Part shown: positions 28,143 through 37,177 of the stretch, piece by piece
Position numbering within the stretch: position 1 is the stretch's first letter
How the letters are laid out: each line of letters starts with the position of its first letter
DNA from: Rhizobium sp. BK313
GTDB taxonomy: Bacteria > Pseudomonadota > Alphaproteobacteria > Rhizobiales > Rhizobiaceae
Length of the DNA: 64,000 nt
Direction of reading: 5' to 3'
Assembly: GCF_014193655.1 (NCBI RefSeq)
Contig: NZ_JACHZQ010000002.1
Location: 62,001-126,000 of the forward strand
The notes under the pieces: generated by a model
Told to the model about the DNA's origin: nothing
Database searches by the model: none
The model's input: the letters and a program-made list of their open reading frames with translations, nothing else
Translations under genes and position numbers: made by a program

Positions 28143-28760
28143 TCAATAGACGGAAATATAGCCGATCAGCATCGGCGCCTCATGCGTCGGCGCCAGCGCC
28201 AAGTTGATCTGGCCCGTCAGCGATTGCGAACCGAGGCCGATCTTGAAGCCAGTGTTCAGCGTCTTGCCACGATTGGCCGATAGGACGGAGAGCACTTCCT
28301 CGACCTGGGTGTCGATAGAAAAGCGCAGAGTGCGCGCCGTCTGCTGGACATCATCAATCAGCGGCAGGCGATGGCGCAGCATCTTCAGGAAGGCATCGTT
28401 GAAGAGCTTGATCCCGCGCTCCTGCGTCAACACCACCGCCGGCGTCGGCGATGCCTGAAGGACTGCGTTGAGATTGGTCAGCGACGCCACATCCTCGATG
28501 GCGTCCAGACGGCTCAGCGCCCATTTGAAGCTCAACACGCGCAACAGCGAGGCGAGGTTGCCGGTTTCCGGCATGTCGGCCGCGGTGTGGTAGACGAGGT
28601 CGCCGATGCTGATGCCGCCAGCTTCGGACATCCGTCCGAGGCTGTCCCAATAGATCCGCTCTAGGCGAATGCCGCGACGCTCGCCGCCGCCAGTCACGGC
28701 GCGGAAACGCGGCTCCAGTTCGTCACCATCGACAGACGGCAAGGCTTCGCTGCGGACCAT
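28143..28760 (-). CDS. ribbon-helix-helix plus PAS-like domain regulator
   Basis: The start chosen is ATG 28760 behind the strong AAAGGAGG (11-base spacing). In-frame starts also exist at 28796 and at a GTG at 28808, which overlaps the hlyD-like stop. The ~205-residue product has an N-terminal ribbon-helix-helix domain of the RHH_4 type (GIRLERIYWDSLGRMSEAGG, then ISIGDLVYHTA and NLASLLRVLSFKWA). A PAS-like segment follows (NLNAVLQASPTPAVVLTQ, then LFNDAFLKML). RHH proteins bind DNA as dimers and PAS domains sense small ligands or redox state. As the last gene of the secretion operon it may control expression of the adhesin or its exporter. This domain pair is recognisable but its target is unknown. 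Confidence 0.72.
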   Translation of the reverse strand: MVRSEALPSVDGDELEPRFRAVTGGGERRGIRLERIYWDSLGRMSEAGGISIGDLVYHTAADMPETGNLASLLRVLSFKWALSRLDAIEDVASLTNLNAVLQASPTPAVVLTQERGIKLFNDAFLKMLRHRLPLIDDVQQTARTLRFSIDTQVEEVLSVLSANRGKTLNTGFKIGLGSQSLTGQINLALAPTHEAPMLIGYISVY

Positions 28761-28804
28761 CGTCGTGACTTCCTCCTTTCCGGCCCCTTTGCGCATAGCC
28801 GCCC

Positions 28805-30109
28805 TCACCGTTCCGTCAGCGCTTCGGAGCGCGCCTTGTTGATTGGCTTCATCAGATAAGCGAGGATCGCTTTGCGGCCGGTGATAATCTCGGCCGAAGC
28901 TACCATGCCGGGGATGATCGGATTGCGCTTGCCGTCGCGCTCCAGCTCCGACTTGTCGGTTTTGATGCGCACGACGTAGTAGGTCTCGTTCTTGTCCTTA
29001 TCGACAAGGCTGTCGGCGGAGACGTTGACAACCGTACCGTCCAGCGCGCCGAAGATCGAGAAGTCGTAGGCCGAGATCTTGATGACCGCCGGCTGGCCGA
29101 CGCGCACGAAGGCAACGTCGCGCGGTGAAATCTTCGCCTCGATCAGCAGATTGTCGGCTGTCGGCACGACTCCGGCGATGACCTTGCCGGCGTCGACATA
29201 GGCGCCGATCGTATTGACCTCCAGCGTATTGACGATGCCGTCGACAGGGGAACGGATATCCGTATGCTTCACGCGGTCGGATGCCCCGCGGATCGTCTCG
29301 TCGACGACCGACAGCTCCGACAGTGCCTGCCCCTTGTCGGTCAATGCCTGCTGGCGTAGCTGCAACCCGAGGTCGTTGACCTGCAGCGTCGCCTCCTTGA
29401 TGGCCGCCTGCAGGCGATCCAAACTTTCGACATAGACTTTTAGCTGACCCTGCAGGTCGACCAAGTCTCGCTGGACCTTCAGGATTTCAGTTTCGGCGAC
29501 GAGCTTCTTCTCGCCGAGCGGCTTCAGCAGATCATACTGCTTCTGGGCGCCGACGATATTCTGCGTCAGTCGGTCTATGTTGGCATGAGCCTCGTCCAGC
29601 TCGTTCTGATGCTGCTTCAAACGCTGATCGAGAACATCGAACTTGTTCTGATAGGCGGCACGATCCGCCTCGAAGAGCTTTTCCTCGTTGTCGCAGACAT
29701 CCTTGGCGGTGGCCAGAATATCGGCCGGGCAGATGAATTGTGCGTCGTAGGTGCCCGCCTCCTCTAAGGCGAGGCGCTCGACCTTGGCACCGAGAGCGCG
29801 GGCCTTGGCCACCGACTCACCAAGCGTCGATTCCGTCGTGGTATTGTCGAGCTGCACCAGAAGATCGCCCTTATGGACGACCTGGCCGAGATTAACATTG
29901 ATCTCCTGGACGATGCCGGGCTCGGACGACTGTACGATCTGCGTCTTCGATACGGGTATCACCTTCCCCTCGCCGCGTGCGATCTCGTCTATGTCGGCCA
30001 AGGCCGCCCAGGCGATGAAAGCGGCGATCATCAAGGCGCAGATACCGAGGATCAGCCGGGCGAAAAACGGGGGGTTGTCGTGGATATTGCGACGATGAGT
30101 ACGCATCAT
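28805..30109 (-). CDS. HlyD family type I secretion periplasmic adaptor
   Basis: This 434-residue membrane-fusion protein has a short cytoplasmic N-terminus, one transmembrane helix (LILGICALMIAAFIAWAALA) and a lipoyl-like half (VVHKGDLLVQLDNT). A long coiled-coil hairpin spans roughly residues 130-280, followed by a C-terminal beta-barrel (VDAGKVIAGVVP ... RVGQPAVIKISAYDF). It bridges the inner-membrane ABC exporter to the TolC-like channel. It overlaps the upstream ABC gene by 4 bases (ATGA), so the two are translationally coupled. Confidence 0.93.
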   Translation of the reverse strand: MMRTHRRNIHDNPPFFARLILGICALMIAAFIAWAALADIDEIARGEGKVIPVSKTQIVQSSEPGIVQEINVNLGQVVHKGDLLVQLDNTTTESTLGESVAKARALGAKVERLALEEAGTYDAQFICPADILATAKDVCDNEEKLFEADRAAYQNKFDVLDQRLKQHQNELDEAHANIDRLTQNIVGAQKQYDLLKPLGEKKLVAETEILKVQRDLVDLQGQLKVYVESLDRLQAAIKEATLQVNDLGLQLRQQALTDKGQALSELSVVDETIRGASDRVKHTDIRSPVDGIVNTLEVNTIGAYVDAGKVIAGVVPTADNLLIEAKISPRDVAFVRVGQPAVIKISAYDFSIFGALDGTVVNVSADSLVDKDKNETYYVVRIKTDKSELERDGKRNPIIPGMVASAEIITGRKAILAYLMKPINKARSEALTER

Positions 30110-32259
30110 GACCCCGCCTTGCGCTGCATCGCCTCGATGACGGCGTGCTTCGGTCCATCGGCAATGATGCGGCCCTTATCGATGACGATCAGCCGGTCGA
30201 CCAGCTCCAACATGCTGTGGCGATGGGTCGCTACCATCAGCGTTGTTTCCGGACCGAAGGCATTCGTCAGCTTGTTGATCAGGTGCCGTTCGGTCGCCAG
30301 ATCCATCGCCCCGGAGGGCTCATCGAGGAAGACGATCTTCGGCCGGGTCAGGAGCAGGCGAGCGATGGTCAACGCCTGCTTCTGGCCATTCGAGAGGTTC
30401 GAGCCGCGCTCGCCAACCGGCATGTCGAAACCGCGCGGGTGCACGGCGACGAATTCCTCGACACCCGTCATACGCGAAACGGCCAGCAGCTCCTCGTCGC
30501 TGGCATCGGCCCGGCCGAGCAGCAGGTTTTCCTTCACTGTGCCGGAAAACAGGTCCGACGACTGACCGGCGACAGCCACGGCGGCACGTACCTCCGCCAC
30601 GTGATACTGGCGGATATCGACGCCATCGATCAGCACGCGGCCGCTGGCCGGCTGGAAAAGTCCGTCGAGCAGCCGGCCGAGCGTCGTCTTGCCCGAACCG
30701 ATGCGGCCGATAATCCCGATCTTCTCGCCCGGCGTGACCGTGAAGGACAGCTGATTGATGACTGACTGGTCGGAATCCGGATACTGGAAGGAGACATTCT
30801 GGAAGCTGAACCCGCCACTGCGGATCTGCCGGTTGACGAAGCCGACAGTCGACGGGCGGTCATCGGGCTGTTCCATGATCTTATCGAGAATGCGCAGCGA
30901 CATGGTGGCCTGGCGGAAGCGCGCCAATGTCATGGCGATTTGGCCGAAAGGTGCACCGGCACGGCTCGCCAGCATGACGGTCGCGACGATCGCGCCCATG
31001 GCAATTTTTCCATCGGCGAATTCATAGGTGCCCGCCACGACGATGAACACGCTAACCATCTGCTGCAACAACATCGTCAAGTTGATGGCGTTGGACGAGA
31101 TGTGCTTGATGTCCTCGCTGGTGCGGCTCGAATATTTCGTCAGCTCTTGCCAGCGTCGCAACATGGTCGCCTCGGCTCGCAGGCTCTTCAATGTCTCTAT
31201 CGTCGAAATGGTCTCGACGAGCATCGACTGGCGACGCGACGCTTCATTCGTCGCAGTCGCCATGCGCTTGCCAATCCGAGCCTGGGCCACGAGGCCGATC
31301 ACGACAGACAGAACGAAGGCGACGGCCGGAATAACCACCAGCCAGTCGGCGATCATATAGATGACGATAAGGAAGATGACGACGAAGAGGCTGTCGATCA
31401 GCACGCCAATGGTGTTCGAAGTGAAGAATTCGCGCACGAATTCATATTGCGTCACCCGGTTGGCATATTCGCCCGTCGACATCGGGCGGGACGCCAGCGT
31501 CGAATTCAAGATCTTGTCGAAGATCAGCTGCGATAGACGCATGTCCGCCTTGCGGCCGGCATAATCTATCAGCGACGCGCGGGCCGTCTTCAGCAGGAAA
31601 TCGAAGAGATAGGCCAGCGAAATGCCGACAGTCAGCACCCAGAGCGTTGGAAACGCCTTGTTCGGCAGCACCCGGTCGTAGACATTCATGGTGAAGAGCG
31701 GTGAGGCGAGCGCGATGACGTTGATAAACAGCGCCGCCAGCATGACTCGGGCATAGGTGCGCCAGTAGGGCACCAGCGTCGTCGCCAGCCAATGACGCTT
31801 CTCGATCTCCATCGCATGACCGACTCGCGCTTCTTCCGAAGCATTCTGATAGAAGAGCGTGAAGGCAAAGGCTGCCTGCGGATTGAGCGCGGCAAGCTCG
31901 TCCCGCGTCAGGCGAAGCGACGTCCCGGCCGTTGGCGCGACGTCGATGACATAGGAGCCGTTTTCTGCCATTTCGAGCAACGGGAGCACGCCGCCACCTG
32001 CAAAGGTGACGATGGCGGGACAGTCAAAATTGCCCAGCCGGCAATCGCGCTCTTTGTGACTCAGCACCTGCAGGCCGACGCGTTCCGATAGCCGCTCTAC
32101 ATCGTCCTGCTCCATGGCTTCCAGAACCTCGTCCGGAACACCCGAAAACAGCACCGTATCCGAGCTCGGACGGCCGTAAAACGCAGCGACCGCTTTAAAT
32201 GCCGACTTGAAGGACTGCAGCGATACGCTCGCAGACACGTCAGGTGCTACGTTCAACAT
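30106..32259 (-). CDS. type I secretion system permease/ATPase (LapB/HlyB-like)
   Basis: This 717-residue ABC exporter has three parts. Residues 1-~150 are a C39-peptidase-like domain without the catalytic Cys/His pair, which is expected for exporters of unprocessed RTX/adhesin substrates. A six-helix membrane domain follows (~165-450, for example ARVMLAALFINVIALASPL). The nucleotide-binding domain has Walker A GRIGSGKTT (~515), signature LSNGQKQ (~621), Walker B IVFLDEP (~642) and an H-loop in VATHRHS. It recognises the C-terminal signal of the substrate. The operon and the nearby giant adhesin make the partner assignment strong. Confidence 0.95.
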   Translation of the reverse strand: MLNVAPDVSASVSLQSFKSAFKAVAAFYGRPSSDTVLFSGVPDEVLEAMEQDDVERLSERVGLQVLSHKERDCRLGNFDCPAIVTFAGGGVLPLLEMAENGSYVIDVAPTAGTSLRLTRDELAALNPQAAFAFTLFYQNASEEARVGHAMEIEKRHWLATTLVPYWRTYARVMLAALFINVIALASPLFTMNVYDRVLPNKAFPTLWVLTVGISLAYLFDFLLKTARASLIDYAGRKADMRLSQLIFDKILNSTLASRPMSTGEYANRVTQYEFVREFFTSNTIGVLIDSLFVVIFLIVIYMIADWLVVIPAVAFVLSVVIGLVAQARIGKRMATATNEASRRQSMLVETISTIETLKSLRAEATMLRRWQELTKYSSRTSEDIKHISSNAINLTMLLQQMVSVFIVVAGTYEFADGKIAMGAIVATVMLASRAGAPFGQIAMTLARFRQATMSLRILDKIMEQPDDRPSTVGFVNRQIRSGGFSFQNVSFQYPDSDQSVINQLSFTVTPGEKIGIIGRIGSGKTTLGRLLDGLFQPASGRVLIDGVDIRQYHVAEVRAAVAVAGQSSDLFSGTVKENLLLGRADASDEELLAVSRMTGVEEFVAVHPRGFDMPVGERGSNLSNGQKQALTIARLLLTRPKIVFLDEPSGAMDLATERHLINKLTNAFGPETTLMVATHRHSMLELVDRLIVIDKGRIIADGPKHAVIEAMQRKAGS

Positions 32260-32288
32260 GGAGTATTACCCAATCCGGATCGCGACGA

Positions 32289-33725
32289 TTAACGAATCGG
32301 CTCGAGCAGATCCATCGGCAAGCCGGGCTTCTGGTGCGAGTCGTATTTGACATAGCCGGGATCAGCCGTGTTCGACGAAACCCCAAACTGATCACGGGCA
32401 TAAGGAGTCGCCTGATCCACCGGCTTCAACTTCATCGTCGACAATAAACTGCCCGATGCGGCAAGGATCTTGTATTCGGCGAAGAGCGAGGCGACGTCTG
32501 CCGTCTTGGCCAAAACCTCGGTGTTGAAGCGGGTGTTCTGGGCATCCAACAGATCGAGCAGCGAACGCTGACCAACCTTAAATTGCTCACGATAGGAAGA
32601 CACGAGCTGGGCGTTTGTCTTTTCCTGACCGTCCAAGATACGCGCAAGTTGGGCCTGATTGGTGCGCTCGCTCCAGGCGGAACGAACAGACTGATCGACC
32701 TCGCGATAGGTCTGACTCAACGCAAAACGCTGTTCGGCGGCGCGACGGACCAGTTCCTGCTGATGGGCAGTATCTATGCCGCCGTGATAGAGGTTCCATT
32801 TGGCGACGACACCGACCTGTACGTCATTGGTGTTACCCTTGTTACCGTCAACATCGTCACCAATGCGGGCGCTGCCGACAAGATCCAACTTCGGCAGGAA
32901 GGCAGCCCTGGAACCGCGGACATCGGCGTCAGCCGCATTGACGTCAGCTTTACCCGAGGAAATCTGCGGATTATTCTTTTGGGCGATAAAGACAGCGTCA
33001 TCCAGGGTCTTCGGCAGGTAATGGGCCACAGAGGCCGGACGCTGCGCATTGCTGATCGGCTCGCCGACGACCTGAAGGTAGCGGATCTTCGTCGCATCCA
33101 GTTCCTGCTTGGCTTCCTGAAGACGGGCATTGGCCGCCTGCAGGCGCTCGCGGCCCTGAAAACGGTCGGCATCGGTAAGGGCACCGCCCTTGATGCTATC
33201 CTCGATGTTGCCGACCATCTGCTTATGGAAGGCGACGTTCTTTTCCGCCGCCGCGACGATTTCCGTCTGCAGCATATATTCGAGATAATTCTGGGTCACT
33301 TCAAGCGCCAAGGCTTCCGAGCGCTGCTGGACGCGAAAGGATGCGCCATCGACACGAGCCGCCTGCTTGTCCTTCTGTGCCTTCCGGTCCCCGCCGTCAA
33401 ACAACGTCTGCGTAATAGTCAAGCTTGCATCGGCCGGATTCAGGTAATCCGTGCTGGAGTTCAAAGCTCCGGACGTGGTGTCCGACAGTTTACGACGACC
33501 ATAACCTGACTCCAGATCGACAGATGGCAGGTAAAGTCCCCGCGCCTGACGCAATTCGAACTCGGTCGCCTCGCGATCCTGGGCAGCCTCCATGATCTGC
33601 GGATTGGTTTTCATCGTCTTGTCAATTGCCTGCTGCAATGTTGTAGCGTAAGCAGCACCACTCAATAAAGAACTAATGGCTACCGAAGTCCCGATCGCCC
33701 GAATCAATCGCTTTCCATAAGTCAA
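32289..33725 (-). CDS. TolC family outer membrane channel of the type I secretion system
   Basis: This 478-residue outer-membrane efflux protein has a signal peptide (residues 1-~28, cleavage near AYA-TT) and two TolC half-repeats. These begin TLQQAIDKTMKTNPQIMEAA and LDDAVFIAQKNNPQISSGKA; the GLYLPSVDLESGYG strand region lies in the first half and AAFLPKLDLVGSARIG in the second. It is the first gene of the secretion operon, 29 bases ahead of the ABC gene, so all three exporter parts are co-transcribed. Confidence 0.93.
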   Translation of the reverse strand: MTYGKRLIRAIGTSVAISSLLSGAAYATTLQQAIDKTMKTNPQIMEAAQDREATEFELRQARGLYLPSVDLESGYGRRKLSDTTSGALNSSTDYLNPADASLTITQTLFDGGDRKAQKDKQAARVDGASFRVQQRSEALALEVTQNYLEYMLQTEIVAAAEKNVAFHKQMVGNIEDSIKGGALTDADRFQGRERLQAANARLQEAKQELDATKIRYLQVVGEPISNAQRPASVAHYLPKTLDDAVFIAQKNNPQISSGKADVNAADADVRGSRAAFLPKLDLVGSARIGDDVDGNKGNTNDVQVGVVAKWNLYHGGIDTAHQQELVRRAAEQRFALSQTYREVDQSVRSAWSERTNQAQLARILDGQEKTNAQLVSSYREQFKVGQRSLLDLLDAQNTRFNTEVLAKTADVASLFAEYKILAASGSLLSTMKLKPVDQATPYARDQFGVSSNTADPGYVKYDSHQKPGLPMDLLEPIR

Positions 33726-34413
33726 AATGGTAACCTTCCCCTATAACAATGCTTTTCTAATATAGAATATACTTTCTAAAGCTTATTCATCTATTAGACC
33801 TAGACGAAATCACGTCTGCAGCAAAGTAGATTCGCACCTATTTCTCTGAAACAGTTAATATCGCGGCGCGCAAGCCTTAGTGCCAACAATTTTCTGACCA
33901 TTTTTGAACTGTTCACAGACGAAGCAAGAATGTTGGTAGTGTTTGCGATCACCCCAATTTTGAGCGTTGCTCTGCCAAATATATTTGTTCATCATTATGG
34001 GTCCGCCGTGAGGCAGAGTCCCAACTCTTACTGACTCATGCCCAGACTGTCACCAAAAACAGAGCGGCCGGCTAAACGTGGGCAACAGTGATGTAAAGCG
34101 TCAGTCCTGCATCTGGTCAAAGGATGTCGCGTGGGTTGTCTGCTGCCGCCGAAAACCGTTTCCTTATATAGTTAAAGTACGGAAATATAAGTGTTTCGCT
34201 AAGCAGATTAACCTGTGAGCATCAAGTAGGCTCGGCGAATATGATGCAGATCACCTGCTGACAATCTCATTGAGCGAGAATAATTGGGATGCTCAAATTT
34301 TCGTTTTATGCTTCGGAGCATTATCATGGGATAAATCCCCTTGCACAAATACCATACAAGCAGCTTTGATCATGCTGCTAAGCGGCCTCGAGAAAGAATG
34401 AATTGCAACACGC
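33726..34413. other. 688-base AT-rich intergenic region upstream of the secretion operon
   Basis: No convincing gene is present. The left 150 bases (around TCTAATATAGAATATAC) are strongly AT-rich and should contain the minus-strand promoter of the tolC-like gene. The right part precedes the plus-strand gene at 34414. Its length and AT-richness suggest multiple regulator sites. I found no copy of the ATAACCGGTTAT palindrome here. Confidence 0.5.
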
Positions 34414-35274
34414 ATGGTCCTCACGGCAAGAGAACTTCATCGCAACAAAAATTTTCTATCGGCCATATTGCGGAGCTCACATGAGCTTATACCCATCTAC
34501 CACTGGAACCCAAGCGTAGCGTCGATAATGGCGTCACAGCAAAGATGGCTTTTGGCCCACTCGGGCTTTGCCTTATTTCTCGGCTGTCCGGACGATCCGA
34601 CGCCAGGGCTTTATAGCGGCCGTTTTATGGATTTCGCCATGAAGCACCGGATAGCTAGCCGCAATACTGCGGCTACCTTCCTAAAGGAGATGTTGGACCA
34701 AAAGCTCGTCCGGCCTGCCCGAGCCAGTCCAGATCGCCGCATCACGTTACTCGAGCCCACCGAAATAGCTTTAGAATACATGGCAAAATGGGTTCACACG
34801 CATCTCGCTTCTCTGGACTTCCTGGATGGTGGAAAAAGAATGGCGAAGGTCGCCGTCGATATGCAGGCTGTCTGGCGGATGCAACCAGTCATTGCCAACA
34901 GGATGCTGAACAGCAGAATACTTCGACATCCGGGAGTGACCGTTAGCCTGTTCAACTCCGCGACCTCCGGCGGAATGGTAATGGACCATCTCGTGTCGCA
35001 GATAACCAGCCTCAATCCATCGGAACACAGGGTGCTGATCGGCGAAATTTCCCCCAAGGCAATATCAAGCCAATTCATGATTTCGAGCACGCATCTAAAG
35101 CGCCTGCTCAAACAAGCTGCGCAAATCGGCAGCGTCGGCTGGGCTGGTGCGCCCGGAAAGAGTACCTTTTGGCTTTCTCATAGGTTCGTTTCGGAGTATT
35201 TACGCTATCACGCCGAGAAATATGCGATGATAGACGCCGTCAGCCAAGCGGCGCTCAATCAGTCGGACATATGA
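34414..35274 (+). CDS. unrecognised protein with winged-helix-like segments, possible regulator
   Basis: I do not recognise this 286-residue protein with certainty. Residues ~60-125 (FMDFAMKHRIASRNTAATFL, EMLDQKLVRPARASPDRR, ITLLEPTEIALEYM) read like a MarR-type winged helix. A second similar segment lies at ~195-260 (LNPSEHRVLIGEISPKAISS, HLKRLLKQAAQIGSVGWAG, STFWLSHRFVSEYLRYH). There is no signal peptide or membrane segment. A two-wHTH protein transcribed divergently from a secretion operon suggests a local transcription factor for adhesin export. The RBS before the ATG is weak (GAGAAAGAATGA), so the start is uncertain. Confidence 0.55.
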   Translation: MVLTARELHRNKNFLSAILRSSHELIPIYHWNPSVASIMASQQRWLLAHSGFALFLGCPDDPTPGLYSGRFMDFAMKHRIASRNTAATFLKEMLDQKLVRPARASPDRRITLLEPTEIALEYMAKWVHTHLASLDFLDGGKRMAKVAVDMQAVWRMQPVIANRMLNSRILRHPGVTVSLFNSATSGGMVMDHLVSQITSLNPSEHRVLIGEISPKAISSQFMISSTHLKRLLKQAAQIGSVGWAGAPGKSTFWLSHRFVSEYLRYHAEKYAMIDAVSQAALNQSDI

Positions 35275-35551
35275 CAATATATAAAAGCGCCTCTTGATGA
35301 GTCGAATCCGAAGTCGTACAGCATTCATGCACTTGGGCCAATGAAACATTCAGTTCATGGCCAACCCCTCCGCAAAAACCATCCATTGCCGCTCCGGAGA
35401 TCGGAACAAATCGCCAGGCGAACAACGGCCACCGGAGAGCAGAGGCGACCGAATCAGTGTCGCGCGATCAATATGTTTTCTGACCAGAACGTTATCGTTG
35501 CAAACTCCAGCTCTTGAGAGGATTCAAACCTGCGACCCGCGAAGCTTTTCA

Positions 35552-35668
35552 TCAAGTAACAGGTAGAGGATCAGTGCCTTCGCTTAGGATAGCGATGTAT
35601 CTGCGATAGGTGAAAACACGGCCACGTTTACGGCCTGTCACTTCCTCGACAATCCCTAAACGCTCTAG
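35552..35668 (-). pseudogene. 3' fragment of split Fic family gene
   Basis: On the minus strand this encodes the last ~38 residues of a Fic/DOC protein with C-terminal winged helix (LERLGIVEEVTGRKRGRVFT, then YRRYIAILSEGT, stop at 35552). It is separated from its 5' part by the 35669-38068 insertion. Joining the two across the CTAG duplication keeps the frame. Confidence 0.85.
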
Positions 35669-35722
35669 GTCTTGTTGACAAAGTGCTGTTGCCGGTGCGA
35701 TCCCTGGCGTTAGGGGGACGCC

Positions 35723-36172
35723 ATGGCAACGCTTAGGATTTACGATCTGAAACGAAACGTCCTCGCTCTTGATCTCAGAGACCTACTGCGGCTTTTGGCA
35801 CCTCGGTCTTTAGAGGCAAACTGGACAGTTTCGACCGTCAAGTCATCCAAACCGGGGCACGAATGGTTCGAGGCCACAGGTGAAGGCGGTGAGCGACTGG
35901 AGGAATTGGCGCAGTACGACGCCCGAGTTTCTGGCCGCGACCTAACAGTCTTAGCCGAGAAGACGCGGCAGGTTATCTGGGGCGAGTTTGTCGGCTGGGG
36001 ACCGACGCAGTCAGACAAGAAATGGGTTACGATCCGAGCTGTCGACAGCACGTTCTACGAGATCGACACCGATGATGAGACGGCGTTGAGTAAGATCAGT
36101 TCGACCTACAATGATGTCCGAACCGGAGAGGCTGCGATTACATCATGGCTTGCGGACCGTTCCGGTCAATGA
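35723..36172 (+). CDS. hypothetical protein, passenger of the 2.4-kb insertion
   Basis: I do not recognise this 149-residue acidic soluble protein. It begins MATLRIYDLKRN after GTTAGGGGGACGCC. It has no signal peptide or membrane segment. The final ~9 codons overlap, antisense, the 3' end of the transposase fragment, so the native C-terminus may have been replaced at the junction. It lies just inside the left inverted repeat. Confidence 0.55.
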   Translation: MATLRIYDLKRNVLALDLRDLLRLLAPRSLEANWTVSTVKSSKPGHEWFEATGEGGERLEELAQYDARVSGRDLTVLAEKTRQVIWGEFVGWGPTQSDKKWVTIRAVDSTFYEIDTDDETALSKISSTYNDVRTGEAAITSWLADRSGQ

Positions 36173-36574
36173 CAGCCAGACGCGAACGGCAGCCAGAGCA
36201 AGGAAAGCAGCGAACGACCTTGCCGTTTTATGGTAGCGGGTGGCTATGCGCCGGAACTGCTTGAGCTTGTTAAAGAGGCGCTCGATACGGTTTCGATCCT
36301 TATAAGCCCGAAAGTCACAGGCGGGCGGGTCTTTCCGGTTGGCCTTCGGTGGGATGACGGGCCTGATCCCGTGGATCAGCAGTTCTTCGCGTAGCTAGTC
36401 GTTATCATAGCCTTTATCGTCGAGAAACAATCTCGGTTTGCCGACCGGCATTCCCAGCAAGCCTGGAATGACACTGTAGTCCGATGCTTCGCCACCCGTC
36501 AGGATGAAGCCGAGAGGCCGTCCTTGACCGTCTGCACGGGCGTGGATTTTTGTCGTAAAGCCGCCGCGTGATCG
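36155..36574 (-). pseudogene. C-terminal half of interrupted IS5-family transposase
   Basis: The minus strand encodes the DDE half of an IS427-like IS5-family transposase: RGGFTTKIHARADGQGRPLG, FILTGGEASDYSVIPGLL, KPRLFLDDKGYDND, then RNRIERLFNKLKQFRRIATR and ALAAVRVWLSL. An in-frame TAG interrupts it after GYDND (near 36394), so it is dead. It is separated from its N-terminal half by the 36575-37177 segment. Confidence 0.8.
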
Positions 36575-37177
36575 TAAACGGTGTCCCGGTCACACCTCGA
36601 CCAAGATGCTTTAGGCATTTCGAAGATTGCCGTCATGACGGCACGGCTGCTTCACGCTAATTGCGGCCATCAGAGCTAGTCAAGGAAAGGTGCTGTCACT
36701 GCTTGTCGACCAGAAGAGGGGCTGCCAAAGGTTTAGGTTTGTTGCCCTTGTAGAACATCAGTCGCGCCAACTTACAGTAGCTATCAAGATCGCTTTTGGC
36801 GTCCTTCTCAACCCGCGCCATCTCAGGCTGGAAATTGGGATCGAGGGGCGGATAAACTCCGGTAGCGTATTCGTATCCCAAGAAGAAATCGGCGTTTAAC
36901 TCGAGTTTCCCGCAGTACATGCCTGCAACGACCGCGCCAGCGGCGTAGGACAGAAACTGCTCCCTATTCAGTATTGGATGGGGCTGCGGTTCCTGGGCCA
37001 CTGCCGTCGAACAACTGATCGACAATCCAGCGAAAACCAAAATTGCGCTTTTCAAACGGCATCTCCCACGCATTGTTTTGTTCTCACAATGTCTTGCAAT
37101 AAATCGGTTAAATAGGTCTCAACCAATGCCGTAATGGTCCAGACTGGACCTGCCGTCTACGACGCGCCACGTGATCG
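36575..37177. mobile_element. ~600-bp segment inserted into the transposase gene with 8-bp duplication
   Basis: CGTGATCG occurs at 36567-36574 and again at 37170-37177. Removing the intervening segment with one copy joins the two transposase halves in frame (FGRSR-GGFTTK). That is the expected footprint of insertion with an 8-bp target duplication. No clear terminal inverted repeats or transposase are seen inside; the only gene is the exported protein at 36696-37073. Confidence 0.65.
36696..37073 (-). CDS. small exported hypothetical protein inside the 600-bp insertion
   Basis: This 125-residue protein has a clear signal peptide (RLKSAILVFAGLSISCSTAV, cleavage near AVA-QE). Its mature part has two cysteines (MYCGKL, SYCKLA). 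I do not recognise the family. It is the only gene within the segment bounded by the CGTGATCG duplication. The ATG follows TGGGAGATGCCGTTTG. Confidence 0.55.
   Translation of the reverse strand: MRGRCRLKSAILVFAGLSISCSTAVAQEPQPHPILNREQFLSYAAGAVVAGMYCGKLELNADFFLGYEYATGVYPPLDPNFQPEMARVEKDAKSDLDSYCKLARLMFYKGNKPKPLAAPLLVDKQ

Noticed and set aside
35517..35545. GGATTCAAACCTGCGACCC, which resembles the T-arm of a tRNA on the minus strand
   Set aside because: The stem does not pair well and no acceptor, D or anticodon arms can be assembled around it.
35357..35566. Short plus-strand ORF between the regulator-like gene and the Fic remnant
   Set aside because: No RBS or family resemblance; its end overlaps the Fic 3' fragment on the other strand.
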